A DNA stretch of 64,000 bases, taken from Roseobacter fucihabitans (lineage in GTDB: Bacteria; Pseudomonadota; Alphaproteobacteria; Rhodobacterales; Rhodobacteraceae). The stretch covers positions 3,378,501 through 3,442,500 of the forward strand of contig NZ_CP143423.1 in assembly GCF_014337925.2 (NCBI RefSeq). Reading direction: 5' to 3'. A program made the translations under genes and the position numbers. Shown piece after piece: positions 28,177 through 38,169 of this stretch. The first letter of the stretch is position 1; each line of letters starts with the position of its first letter. The notes under the pieces are model-generated. The model searched no databases. It had not been told where the DNA came from and saw only the letters and a program-made list of their open reading frames with translations.

Positions 28177-28217
28177 ACCTCTCGGGACATTGCTGCACAA
28201 TACCCTGAAGGCCAATG
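28177..28217 (+). repeat. Palindromic insert G (41 bp) in IS630 transposase
   Basis: Lies between DLNP and IEMAFSKLK. Begins ACCTCTCGGGACATTGCTGC and continues ACAATACCCTGAAGGCCAAT. The transposase resumes at ATC GAG, the Glu being the third acidic residue. Confidence 0.88.
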
Positions 28218-28480
28218 ATCGAGATGGCTTTCTCAAAGCTCAAAGCCCATCTGAGACGGATCGGGCCAAAAACGTTTGATACAAACTTCCAGGCCCTCGG
28301 CGACATTTGTGATCTGTTTGATCCAAACGAATGCTGAAACCTCCTCAAAGCTGCCGGATACGCCTCAGATTAAATGCAAAATGCCTTAAAATCCGAATGG
28401 CCGCTACATATGGATTCAAAACGAAATTCGCGGAATCTTTGTCCCGATTTCGAGACAACTTTACCCCGATTTACAGTTTT

Positions 28481-28792
28481 TTAATGCGTCCAAGCGCCAC
28501 GACGCCCTGTTGCAAAATTCTCGCCGTACCCGCCGGGACGAATGTTAGCACGACGTTTCTTGGGCTCCTGAACATCGGCGGTGATGTTATTTTCTCTGGC
28601 GTATTCGATCGCCGCTTCTTTCGTTTCAAACCGCAAGCGCACCTGACTTTGCATATCCGAGGAAGAGGTCCATCCCATCAACGGATCAACTTCGCGCGCG
28701 GAAGCCGGCGCAAACTCAAGCACCCAGGAATGCGTCTTTGCGGTGCCCGACTGCATGGCCGTCTTGGTGGGCTGATAGATGCGTGCACGCAT
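28481..28792 (-). CDS. NDUFS4-like accessory protein of NADH dehydrogenase
   Basis: 103 residues: [20 protein letters not shown], then [20 protein letters not shown] and [17 protein letters not shown]. This is the ETC complex I subunit conserved region seen in alphaproteobacteria and mitochondria (18-kDa, NDUFS4). It stabilises the peripheral arm of complex I. Stands alone here, as usual. Confidence 0.9.
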   Translation of the reverse strand: MRARIYQPTKTAMQSGTAKTHSWVLEFAPASAREVDPLMGWTSSSDMQSQVRLRFETKEAAIEYARENNITADVQEPKKRRANIRPGGYGENFATGRRGAWTH

Positions 28793-28990
28793 GAAGCTGC
28801 TCCTGAATTACAATACTATCAATTATCGAGGATTTGGTTGCGTGGAGCAAGTCACCTTTTACGCCCCACTCCGGTAATCTCTTCGCATTCGCCAAAAATC
28901 AGTCATAAATTGAGGGCGGTTAAGACTTCGCTAACTGTAATTCAGCAAAATCCGACTCGCACCGACCCAACGAGATAGATTCGCTTTATC

Positions 28991-29785
28991 ATGACACATG
29001 GATTTTCCGAAGCAGCCCTGCGCGGGCTCGAAGAACTTGACCGTCGTATCCCCAGTGGGGTTGATACAAAACCTTTGGACAGGAACGAATATTCAGGGCA
29101 CGGAGGCGGACCATCACCGCATTACGTCGGGCATCGCGAACGGCTTCGGACCCGGTTCTTGACTGGCGGCCATGGGGCCATGCCTGAATACGAACTTCTC
29201 GAATTACTCCTGTTCAATGCGATAGAACGCATAGACGTCAAGCCACTGGCCAAGCGGCTCCTGTCCACTTTCGGGGATTTGAACGGGGTCATTGCCGCTT
29301 CTGAACACCGGCTATTGCAGGTACGGGGCACAACCAAAAAGGTCTACATCCAACTGAAACTGATCGAGGCATTTGCGCATCGCATGGCGCAGGCAAAAGT
29401 GTTGGAGCATTGCGCGTTATCGTGTTGGGACGATTTGATCGATTATTGCCGCACGGCCATGGCGTACCGTGATACCGAACAGTTTCGCATCCTGTTTCTG
29501 GACAATAAGAACGTCGTCATCGCTGATGAAGAACAGGCGCGCGGCACGGTCAACCACGTACCCGTCTACCCGCGCGAAGTCGTAAAACGTGCGCTGGAAC
29601 TTAACGCCTCGGCGCTCATTCTGGTGCATAACCACCCCTCCGGTGACCCCTCTCCAAGTCAGGCGGACATCACAATGACCGACAGTATCGTATTGGCCAG
29701 CCAAGCCATCGACGTGCGTGTGCATGATCATGTGATCATCGGGAAAACCTCTGAAAGCTCCTTCCGCAGCCTTGGATTGCTGTAA
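28991..29785 (+). CDS. radC: RadC family JAB-domain protein
   Basis: 264 residues. HhH-like N-terminal region (YELLELLLFNAIERIDVKPL), then the JAB/MPN metal-binding motif with EVVKRALELNASALILVHNH, PSGDPSPSQADITMTD (His-x-His...Asp). Function in repair has been doubted; metal protease-like fold. Upstream start at 28991 is ATG. Confidence 0.93.
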   Translation: MTHGFSEAALRGLEELDRRIPSGVDTKPLDRNEYSGHGGGPSPHYVGHRERLRTRFLTGGHGAMPEYELLELLLFNAIERIDVKPLAKRLLSTFGDLNGVIAASEHRLLQVRGTTKKVYIQLKLIEAFAHRMAQAKVLEHCALSCWDDLIDYCRTAMAYRDTEQFRILFLDNKNVVIADEEQARGTVNHVPVYPREVVKRALELNASALILVHNHPSGDPSPSQADITMTDSIVLASQAIDVRVHDHVIIGKTSESSFRSLGLL

Positions 29786-29839
29786 CGGGAAGCTCCGTCT
29801 TTCCTGACAGTTTTTGGCAAGAGGCCCTTGTCGCCCCTT

Positions 29840-29854
29840 GAACCTGGCTGGAAT
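29840..29854. promoter_or_regulatory. Possible LexA (SOS) operator upstream of uvrB
   Basis: GAAC-N7-GAAT, one base off the alphaproteobacterial SOS box GAAC-N7-GAAC (GTTC-N7-GTTC in reverse). 36 nt before the uvrB start, where an operator would be expected. A single half-degenerate match can arise by chance. Confidence 0.4.
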
Positions 29855-29889
29855 CATGACACTTTGGGGGTAACCTCCAAGGATAGAGC

Positions 29890-32094
<2,205 letters not shown>

Positions 32095-32153
32095 TAGAAA
32101 TTCAGGATTCCCCAACCTGATTTTTATGTGTATCCCAGAAAAGGGAGGCGAAC

Positions 32154-32825
32154 TTGGTTCTTGATCGTGAAATAATTGGCCGTGGCGTATACACCCCAAG
32201 ACAAGCCGCACGGCTTATTGGGAGTAGTCCACAGCATGTATTGAGATGGACGCGTGGGAGCGGTCCAAACGAACCCCTGTGGCACGCGCATTACCAGTTT
32301 ATCGACGATTCTACAGAGATAAGTTTTAATGATCTCATCGAGCTCAGAGTAGTGGAGGCCATGCGCCGGGCCGGAATATCTCTGCAGTCCATTCGCTATG
32401 CGATAGAAATTGCGCAAGATAAATTCGACATAAAGAAACCACTTGCATCCAAACGCTTCAAGACAGATGGCGGCGAAATATTAATGGAAGCAGTGGAAGA
32501 CGATGGCGAATACGTAAGCTTGTCCAGGAAAAGACCAGGCCAGAAGGTATTTAGAGAAATTATCAGCCAGTCGTTGCGTGACTTGGAGTATGAAGGGGAC
32601 ACTGTTGCCCGTTGGCGCCCCGGGGGGCATGAAGCGGTGATTATTGATCCAAAAAGATCGTTCGGGGATCCACTTCTTGACGAGTTTGGCATATCCACTT
32701 CCATACTATTGAAGGAATTCACTCATTTTGGTGACATAAGATACCTCGCCAAATTATATGAAATTCCCAACACTGCAATCCAGCGCGCCGTTAGCTTTGA
32801 ACAGTCTCTTGAACAAGCAAACTGA
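32154..32825 (+). CDS. VapB45-like antitoxin with DUF433-type DNA-binding region
   Basis: 223 residues, TTG start supported by AAGGGAGG six nt upstream. N-terminal YTPRQAARLIGSSPQHVLRW is a MerR-like helix-turn-helix. EISFNDLIELRVVEAMRRAG and SLQSIRYAIEIAQDKFDIKK follow, and the C-terminus (DIRYLAKLYEIPNTAIQRAV) is a DUF433-type second HTH. It is followed after 6 nt by a PIN-like gene, the arrangement of VapBC45-type pairs. Confidence 0.75.
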   Translation: MVLDREIIGRGVYTPRQAARLIGSSPQHVLRWTRGSGPNEPLWHAHYQFIDDSTEISFNDLIELRVVEAMRRAGISLQSIRYAIEIAQDKFDIKKPLASKRFKTDGGEILMEAVEDDGEYVSLSRKRPGQKVFREIISQSLRDLEYEGDTVARWRPGGHEAVIIDPKRSFGDPLLDEFGISTSILLKEFTHFGDIRYLAKLYEIPNTAIQRAVSFEQSLEQAN

Positions 32826-32831
32826 TCTCGG

Positions 32832-33227
32832 ATGGCGCAAGTTCTACTTGATCACAACATGCCGCCTGCAATTGCCAGAGGGCTGCATGAGGTCATCAGC
32901 TTTGACGGCCATGCCGCTCATGCCTTGCGCGATAAGTTCCCTACGAACATTGAGGACATTGCGTATTTTGATAAACTCGGATCAGCTGGAAACTGGATTG
33001 TCATTTCCAAGGACCTGCAGAACGCGCGGAAAAAGGCGGAAAAGGCGGCGATTTTAAGAAATAGGATCGTTGCTTTTTACTTGGCCCCCGCGCTGCAAAA
33101 GATGGTGATCTCGCAACAAGCTGCAGCAATCCTCTGGCATTGGGATAGTATTCTTCAGCAGCGTAAACTTGTTGAGCGAGGGCTGTTCCAATTGCCCGAA
33201 AATAAGGGGCGTTTCCGGCAATTGTGA
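32832..33227 (+). CDS. VapC45-like PIN-domain toxin
   Basis: 131 residues. MAQVLLDHNMPPAIARGL supplies the first acidic residue, SFDGHAAHALRDKFPTNIED a further set, and GNWIVISKDLQNARKKAEKA a third Asp near the Ser, as in PIN-like nucleases of the DUF5615/VapC45 group, which cut RNA. The pair forms a likely type II toxin-antitoxin module. Inferred by order and pattern. Confidence 0.72.
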   Translation: MAQVLLDHNMPPAIARGLHEVISFDGHAAHALRDKFPTNIEDIAYFDKLGSAGNWIVISKDLQNARKKAEKAAILRNRIVAFYLAPALQKMVISQQAAAILWHWDSILQQRKLVERGLFQLPENKGRFRQL

Positions 33228-33244
33228 GGCTCTCGAAGCCCCAA

Positions 33245-33260
33245 TGTGACCTGCGTCACA
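33245..33260. promoter_or_regulatory. CRP/FNR-type palindrome
   Basis: TGTGACCTGCGTCACA is a perfect palindrome with TGTGA-N6-TCACA, the CRP consensus half-sites. 65 bp before the ATG of the SMR-like transporter, a typical place for a CRP-family activator or repressor. The regulator is unknown. Confidence 0.6.
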
Positions 33261-33324
33261 GCCACACTCCCGCGAACGTGCGACACTCGCCCGGACAGAA
33301 GCCCTATTATCAAGCGAGTATTGC

Positions 33325-33663
33325 ATGTCCCAAATCATCTTCGGCTACGCTTTCGCCCTATTTACGGCCTTCACCGTTATCATCGGCGACATGGCAATTA
33401 AATGGGCCGCAGACGGGGGCCATGCGGTGACCTCCAATTACGTATTGCTGGGAGTCGCGCTTTATGGCGGCTCTGCGGTTCTGTGGTTTTTTGCGATGCA
33501 CCACATCACATTGGCGCAGGCGGGTGTCGCCTACTCCATGTTGACGCTCATCGCACTGGCGGTTCTAGGCGCGGTCTATTTCGGCGAAACACTCGCCTTC
33601 AGGGAGTACGCAGGCATCGGCTGCGCCCTCCTGTCCATGGTGCTGATGACCCGGCTGTCCTAG
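33325..33663 (+). CDS. Small multidrug-resistance/DMT-type transporter
   Basis: 112 residues with four hydrophobic helices (starting MSQIIFGYAFALFTAFTVII), the size and topology of SMR (EmrE-like) proteins; the Glu of helix 1 is not seen, GDMAIKWAADGG instead holds an Asp. ITLAQAGVAYSMLTLIALAV and GIGCALLSMVLM form helices 3 and 4. Its 3' end overlaps the convergent zinc-finger gene by 4 nt. Confidence 0.72.
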   Translation: MSQIIFGYAFALFTAFTVIIGDMAIKWAADGGHAVTSNYVLLGVALYGGSAVLWFFAMHHITLAQAGVAYSMLTLIALAVLGAVYFGETLAFREYAGIGCALLSMVLMTRLS

Positions 33664-33905
33664 AAATCGAATATATCTTCCAGAAACCCGCCGCGTTTCT
33701 TCTTTTTATACCCGCCGCGATCATCGTATCCGCGTTGTTGTTGCGGCGGAGGGGGAGGCGCGGACATGCTGTTGCGGTCGATGATCTTATCCAACTCGCC
33801 CCTGTCGAGCCAAACACCCCGGCATTGCGGGCAGTAATCTATCTCGACTCCACTTCGATCCGTGATCACCAAAGTCGAACCATCAACGGGGCATTTCATC
33901 GGCAT
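33660..33905 (-). CDS. Zinc-finger (TFIIB-type) small protein
   Basis: 81 residues: MKCPVDGSTL and DYCPQCRGVWLDRGELDKII form a zinc ribbon with Cys-x5 and Cys-x2-Cys, followed by a Pro-rich then Gly/Tyr/Lys-rich linker (PPPPPQQQRGYDDRGGYKKK) and GGFLEDIFDF. Known as zf-TFIIB domain protein, role unknown. Confidence 0.85.
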   Translation of the reverse strand: MPMKCPVDGSTLVITDRSGVEIDYCPQCRGVWLDRGELDKIIDRNSMSAPPPPPQQQRGYDDRGGYKKKKRGGFLEDIFDF

Positions 33906-34032
33906 ATCTCCTACATAACTTTTGGGTGCAATTGATATAGGTGCGATCCGGCAAAATTCATCCGTAAAACTGCTTAGGCGCAGGGATGTTCGCTGGACTG
34001 GTTAATGCAACCATCCGTCCTATCTTTGAGCG

Positions 34033-34461
34033 ATGCGTTTTTACCTTATGTTCATTTTGCTGTTTGCCACCCCTGTTCGTGCCTGGGAGTTCACCCCCGG
34101 CATGCCCTGTCGCTTGACCCATGAGACACCTGAGGTTTCTGTCGAACTGACATATGACCCCACACAACCGCTTTACACGATTTCTCTGACACGCAACGTG
34201 ATGTGGCCTCATGCGGAGGTATTTGCGCTGCAATTTGAGGGGCACCAAGCCCTGTCGATCGCAACCGACCGGCATCACATCGATAAAGGCGGCAAGCGTC
34301 TGACCGTCGCGGATCATGGCTTTAAGAATGTGTTGGATGGGCTGCAATTCAATGAAACCGCACGCGCGGTGACAGGAAATTCATCGGTTTCCATTCCGCT
34401 TGCCGGGGCTTTAGGTCCGGTCAAAGCCTTTAGAAATTGCGCGCCTGTCGCCGGGGTGTGA
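34033..34461 (+). CDS. Putative periplasmic protein, unknown
   Basis: 142 residues. MRFYLMFILLFATPVRAWEF is a signal peptide with cleavage near Ala17-Trp18. Three Cys in the mature part (GMPCRL, FRNC). GKRLTVADHGFKNVLDGLQF may be conserved. No family recognised. It precedes the outer-membrane-like gene by 66 nt and may share a transcript. Confidence 0.68.
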   Translation: MRFYLMFILLFATPVRAWEFTPGMPCRLTHETPEVSVELTYDPTQPLYTISLTRNVMWPHAEVFALQFEGHQALSIATDRHHIDKGGKRLTVADHGFKNVLDGLQFNETARAVTGNSSVSIPLAGALGPVKAFRNCAPVAGV

Positions 34462-34527
34462 TCAAAACAGCCTCTTTGTAACCAATTATTAACTACAAAT
34501 AAACATGATACCGGTCGGGAGATTGGA

Positions 34528-35199
34528 ATGATGCGTTTGGTTGCGCTGGCCATATTCTTTGTTGTGACGGGCGTGCAGCTGGCGCAGTCCGGGCCTTGGT
34601 TGCGCGAAAAAGGCAAGGGATTTTACGCGGGGTCCGGCAATGTCACACGGCAAAAAGACACATCGGGCAGCCTCTATGCAGAATATGGGCTGAGCGAGAA
34701 AATCACCATCGGGGCGGATATATTCTATGGGATCGACCGCACCTTGCAGCAATCCGGCTCCGGCATCCTGTTCCTGCGATTTCCGCTGAGCGCGCCCGAT
34801 GCCACGTATAAATGGGCCGCGCATCTGGGGCTTGGCGCGCGCTCGCAGAACCTGATCATCCGGCCCGCTTTTGAGGCCGGGTTATCTTTTGGGCGCGGCA
34901 TCAAGATCGGCGAGAAATATGGCTGGGCCGTGATAGATAGCAGCATCAACATCCCCGGCTCGCAATTGGAAACCCGGATCAAACTTGATGGCACGGTCGG
35001 GCTTGGCTTTAGCGATCATATCAAAGGCATGATGCAGATTTTCGCAACATATCAGGGCGATGCGCTTTTTACGAAAGCCGCCCCGTCGCTTTTAATCATA
35101 CCGGGAAAGAGCGGCTACACGTTTCAAATCGGTGCCGAGATACCCACCTCGGGCGGCGGTGACACCCAGTTCAAGCTGGGGATTTGGCGCGAATTCTGA
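34528..35199 (+). CDS. Putative outer-membrane beta-barrel protein
   Basis: 223 residues with a signal peptide (MMRLVALAIFFVVTGVQLAQ). Mature part shows alternating strands: GKGFYAGSGNVTRQKDTSG, EYGLSEKITIGADIFYGI, WAAHLGLGARSQNLIIRPA and the end QFKLGIWREF, with a final Phe. Looks like a small barrel, role unknown. Confidence 0.65.
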   Translation: MMRLVALAIFFVVTGVQLAQSGPWLREKGKGFYAGSGNVTRQKDTSGSLYAEYGLSEKITIGADIFYGIDRTLQQSGSGILFLRFPLSAPDATYKWAAHLGLGARSQNLIIRPAFEAGLSFGRGIKIGEKYGWAVIDSSINIPGSQLETRIKLDGTVGLGFSDHIKGMMQIFATYQGDALFTKAAPSLLIIPGKSGYTFQIGAEIPTSGGGDTQFKLGIWREF

Positions 35200-35281
35200 G
35201 AGGGCCGTTGCGCAAACAGCGTTTGGCTTTTTCGATGTTCTGGACGCGCTATCCGGAACCACAATGCTCGCGCGAAGCCGG

Positions 35282-35683
35282 TCACGCGCTGAAATCGGCG
35301 CTATCAAGTATTTGAACGCCGTTAATGCGCCAGCCCGCATCGGTTTCAAGCATCCGGTAGTCAAGAACATGCACGCGCCCGGATTGATCCGTGATCATCA
35401 CACGTTGCCAGAATGATCCGTCCTGCTGGCGCATCTCAAGATAGCGCACCTCTCCCGGCCGCCAGACCATCGGGTAGCCGCCTGTAACCATCTGTTGAAA
35501 GTTCTGCGGTGTCTGAAACAGGCGTTGCAGATTGGGGCTCGCAAACTCAAAGGCGGCCACAAAGTCATCCTGTTGGAAGGCTTCCAGCTGGCTGTCGATG
35601 ATGGCCTTTATATCTGCTTCCTGAGCCTGGGGTACGCCCCCCAGGCTCAGCCAGATCAAAGCTCCGAAAATGACGTTGCGCAT
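35282..35683 (-). CDS. DUF4864 domain protein, secreted
   Basis: 133 residues from ATG 35683 (MRNVIFGALIWLSLGGVPQA, signal peptide) behind a GGGGAG site; an upstream ATG at 35710 is less likely. IIDSQLEAFQQDDFVAAFEF, ASPNLQRLFQTPQNFQQMV and YPMVWRPGEVRYLEMRQQ are the DUF4864 pattern (NTF2-like). Role unknown. Confidence 0.85.
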   Translation of the reverse strand: MRNVIFGALIWLSLGGVPQAQEADIKAIIDSQLEAFQQDDFVAAFEFASPNLQRLFQTPQNFQQMVTGGYPMVWRPGEVRYLEMRQQDGSFWQRVMITDQSGRVHVLDYRMLETDAGWRINGVQILDSADFSA

Positions 35684-35742
35684 GCGTTTCTCCCCTGCTC
35701 GATTTCTCACAGGGTAAGGCGACGAGGCGATTGGGCAAGGGT

Positions 35743-37326
35743 TCAGTCGCTTTTCACCAACTCACCCGCCAGCGCCTGATCAATCAGGGCCACCGTCTCA
35801 GCCACACCGTAAAGCGCGATAAACCCGCCAAAACGCGGCCCCTGGCTGGCCCCGAGCAGCACCTCGTATAGTGCTGTGAACCAAGCACGCAGCGGGTCAA
35901 ACCGATCCCGCCCGCAGGCATAGACAATCGACTGCAAGGCTTCGTCATCCAACGGTCCGTCATAGCCCACAAGCCGATCCCGCAGATCGCTCAAAGCCTC
36001 TCGTTCCAGATCGCTGGCTGCGCGGTACACTTTTTTCGGCTTCACGAAATCATGGTAATAGCGCACCGCAAACCCGGCAGCCGCATCCATATCAGGATTG
36101 TTTTCGGGATTAGTTTCAGGGGCATAGCGCTGGATGAAGCCCCACAAGTGCGACTTATCCGCCGCCGCCGACACGCTGGCCAGATTGAGCAACATGGAAA
36201 ACGGCACCAACATATTGGAGGTCGGCACATCGCCGCCGTGGATGTGCCAGACGGGATTATTCAACCGTTGAACCACATCCTGCATCGCATAGGCGCGCAA
36301 CTGCTGGTGATATTCATCCACCGCCTTGGGGATCACGTCGAAATGCATGCGCTTTGCCGTTTTCGGCTTTTGATACATGAAATACGACAGGCTCTCGGTG
36401 CTGGCGTAGCTGAGCCATTGATCGATCGAAATGCCGTTGCCGGAGGATTTGGAGATCTTCTGGCCGTTCTCATCCAAAAACAGCTCATAGCTGAAATGCT
36501 CAGGCTTTCGCCCCCCCAGAATTTCGCAAATACGGTCATAAATCGCCGTGTTCGTCGCGTGCTCCTTGCCATACATCTCGAAATCGACGTCCAAAGCGGC
36601 CCATCGCGCGCCAAAATCCGGTTTCCACTGCAATTTGACGTTGCCGCCCGTGACCGGCAGCGTCCATTCGCGCCCGTCTTCATCGTCAAAGGTCACAGTA
36701 TGGTTTTGCGCATCCACATGTTTCATCGGAACATAAAGAACGCGTCCGGTTTCCGGATGGATCGGCAGGAATATCGAATAGGTCTGCTGGCGTTCCGCGC
36801 GCAGAGATTTCAGCATCACCTTCATCACCTCGTCGTACCGTTCGACCGCCCGGCGCAGGATCGTATCGAACTGCCCCGCCTGGTAAAATTCGCGCGCGGA
36901 ATAGAATTCATAGTCGAACCCGAAAGTGTCGAGGAACCGGCGCAGCATAGCGTTATTGTGATGGCCAAAACTCTCATGCGTTCCAAAAGGATCCGGCACG
37001 GAAGTCAGCGGTTTGTGCATGTGTTCGGCAAGCATGTCCTGTTGTGGTACATTGCCAGGTATTTTGCGCATCCCGTCAAGATCATCCGAAAAACAGATCA
37101 GCCGTGTGGGAATATCCGAAATCTGCTCGAAAGCGCGCCGCACCATCGTGGTACGCAACACTTCGCCAAAGGTGCCGATATGGGGCAGACCGCTGGGCCC
37201 ATAGCCCGTTTCAAACAGCACGTGACCCTTTTCGGGCGGCGCTTTTTGGTACCGTTTGAGAATCCGGCGCGCCTCTTCAAAGGGCCATGCTTTGCTGCTC
37301 ATTGCGGCGTCGCGTATCTCGGACAT
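35743..37326 (-). CDS. lysK: Lysine--tRNA ligase, class I
   Basis: 527 residues. The HIGH-like motif is [17 protein letters not shown] near residue 45, and [16 protein letters not shown] is the KMSKS motif, so this is the class I (archaeal-type) enzyme rather than class II LysS. Charges tRNA-Lys. Class I LysRS is known in several alphaproteobacteria. Start [20 protein letters not shown] at 37326; a start at MSSKAW is an alternative. Confidence 0.96.
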   Translation of the reverse strand: MSEIRDAAMSSKAWPFEEARRILKRYQKAPPEKGHVLFETGYGPSGLPHIGTFGEVLRTTMVRRAFEQISDIPTRLICFSDDLDGMRKIPGNVPQQDMLAEHMHKPLTSVPDPFGTHESFGHHNNAMLRRFLDTFGFDYEFYSAREFYQAGQFDTILRRAVERYDEVMKVMLKSLRAERQQTYSIFLPIHPETGRVLYVPMKHVDAQNHTVTFDDEDGREWTLPVTGGNVKLQWKPDFGARWAALDVDFEMYGKEHATNTAIYDRICEILGGRKPEHFSYELFLDENGQKISKSSGNGISIDQWLSYASTESLSYFMYQKPKTAKRMHFDVIPKAVDEYHQQLRAYAMQDVVQRLNNPVWHIHGGDVPTSNMLVPFSMLLNLASVSAAADKSHLWGFIQRYAPETNPENNPDMDAAAGFAVRYYHDFVKPKKVYRAASDLEREALSDLRDRLVGYDGPLDDEALQSIVYACGRDRFDPLRAWFTALYEVLLGASQGPRFGGFIALYGVAETVALIDQALAGELVKSD

Positions 37327-37444
37327 ATCTCACCTGTGGATCATGCGCCCGACGCCCCATGCGCCGGGTTTGTGAGGTCCCTATTGCGTTGCAGCATTGG
37401 CGTCAATAATCTGCCACCAATGTCCCCAGTGAAAGAACACACCA

Positions 37445-37867
37445 GTGCCCGATGACCCCGCCCACGCTTTTACCGCGCAAGACAGCCTTGTTGCCCTGAT
37501 GATTGCGGTTTCCGCATCGGATGAAGACATCCGAACGGCCGAACTGGTCAAGATTCAGGCAGCCGTTCAAATGTTACCTATCTTTTCAGGTTACGATCAG
37601 GACCGGCTGGGCGTGACCAGTCAGATTGTTTTTGATCTGTTTGAACAAGAGGATGGGCTGGATGCGCTTTTCGGGCTGATCCGCGAGGGCCTGCCAGAAC
37701 GTCTGTATGAAACAGCCTATGCGCTGGCCTGCGATGTTGCGGCAGCGGACGGCACTTTGGATGAGGCGGAATTGCGCCTGCTCGAAGAAATTCGCTATGA
37801 GTTGGAGTTGGATCGGTTGCATGCCGCCGCCATTGAACGGGGCGCGCGGGCGCGGCATCTGACCTGA
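37445..37867 (+). CDS. TerB-like tellurite-resistance domain protein
   Basis: 140 residues, all helical. The likely start is GTG at 37445. LVALMIAVSASDEDIRTAEL, VKIQAAVQMLPIFSG and AYALACDVAAADGTLDEAEL, RLLEEIRYELEL are the two TerB half-repeats, each with an Asp/Glu pair. Role unknown; metal binding is suggested for the family. Divergent from lysK. Confidence 0.85.
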   Translation: MPDDPAHAFTAQDSLVALMIAVSASDEDIRTAELVKIQAAVQMLPIFSGYDQDRLGVTSQIVFDLFEQEDGLDALFGLIREGLPERLYETAYALACDVAAADGTLDEAELRLLEEIRYELELDRLHAAAIERGARARHLT

Positions 37868-38169
37868 CAGGCGGGTTTCAACGGGCCTCATGGGTTGAAG
37901 AATGTATTCATGATGAGAAATCAGGGCGGCAGGTGCCGCCATGCACCCGATCAAAACTCCGGCATCCGCGCACCGAATAGTCATTTCCGCAGGAATGGGA
38001 CGCGCCGTCATTCGGACCGAGAGCAGGGTTCTGAAAGAGGCAACACGCGTCATTTCATCGCCATGTTCGCAGCGCCTGTCACCTAAGGACATGGCATCCC
38101 AAATGGCGGTGCCTCAAAATCCAAGGCCAATTGTCCGGAGGCCCGATTTGCGTCGAATGACGCCAAGGC
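37868..38169. other. Spacer without gene
   Basis: About 300 bp between converging genes. It holds a small perfect hairpin GGCGGCA-GG-TGCCGCC at 37925-37940 and no recognisable gene. Confidence 0.5.

Larger units (their letters stand above)
27640..28373 (+). pseudogene. IS630-type transposase, C-terminal half, broken
   Basis: Pieces in several frames, in order: RAGFSY, KGLIARERNRPALRRAR, INHRQPRMRQEPHRLVFI, DETAVKTNVTRLCGRAP, GTQTFIAGL, LIAPWVITGALDGRAFD, LEPGTVVIL, DNLSTHKSP, YSRDLNP, IEMAFSKLKAHLRRIG and FQALGDICDLFDPNEC followed by NLLKAAGYASD. These follow the IS630 transposase from the end of the HTH to the C-terminus. TGA replaces the expected Trp in DPNEC(W)NLLKAAG. Three palindromic inserts sit at the three acidic motifs. 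Confidence 0.82.

Noticed and set aside
28366-28480. Further IS630 or insert copies after the C-terminal half
   Set aside because: No ATTGC...GCAAT core or transposase motif found.
37925-37940. Small hairpin as a terminator of the TerB-like gene
   Set aside because: No T-run and 58 nt past the stop; left as structure only.
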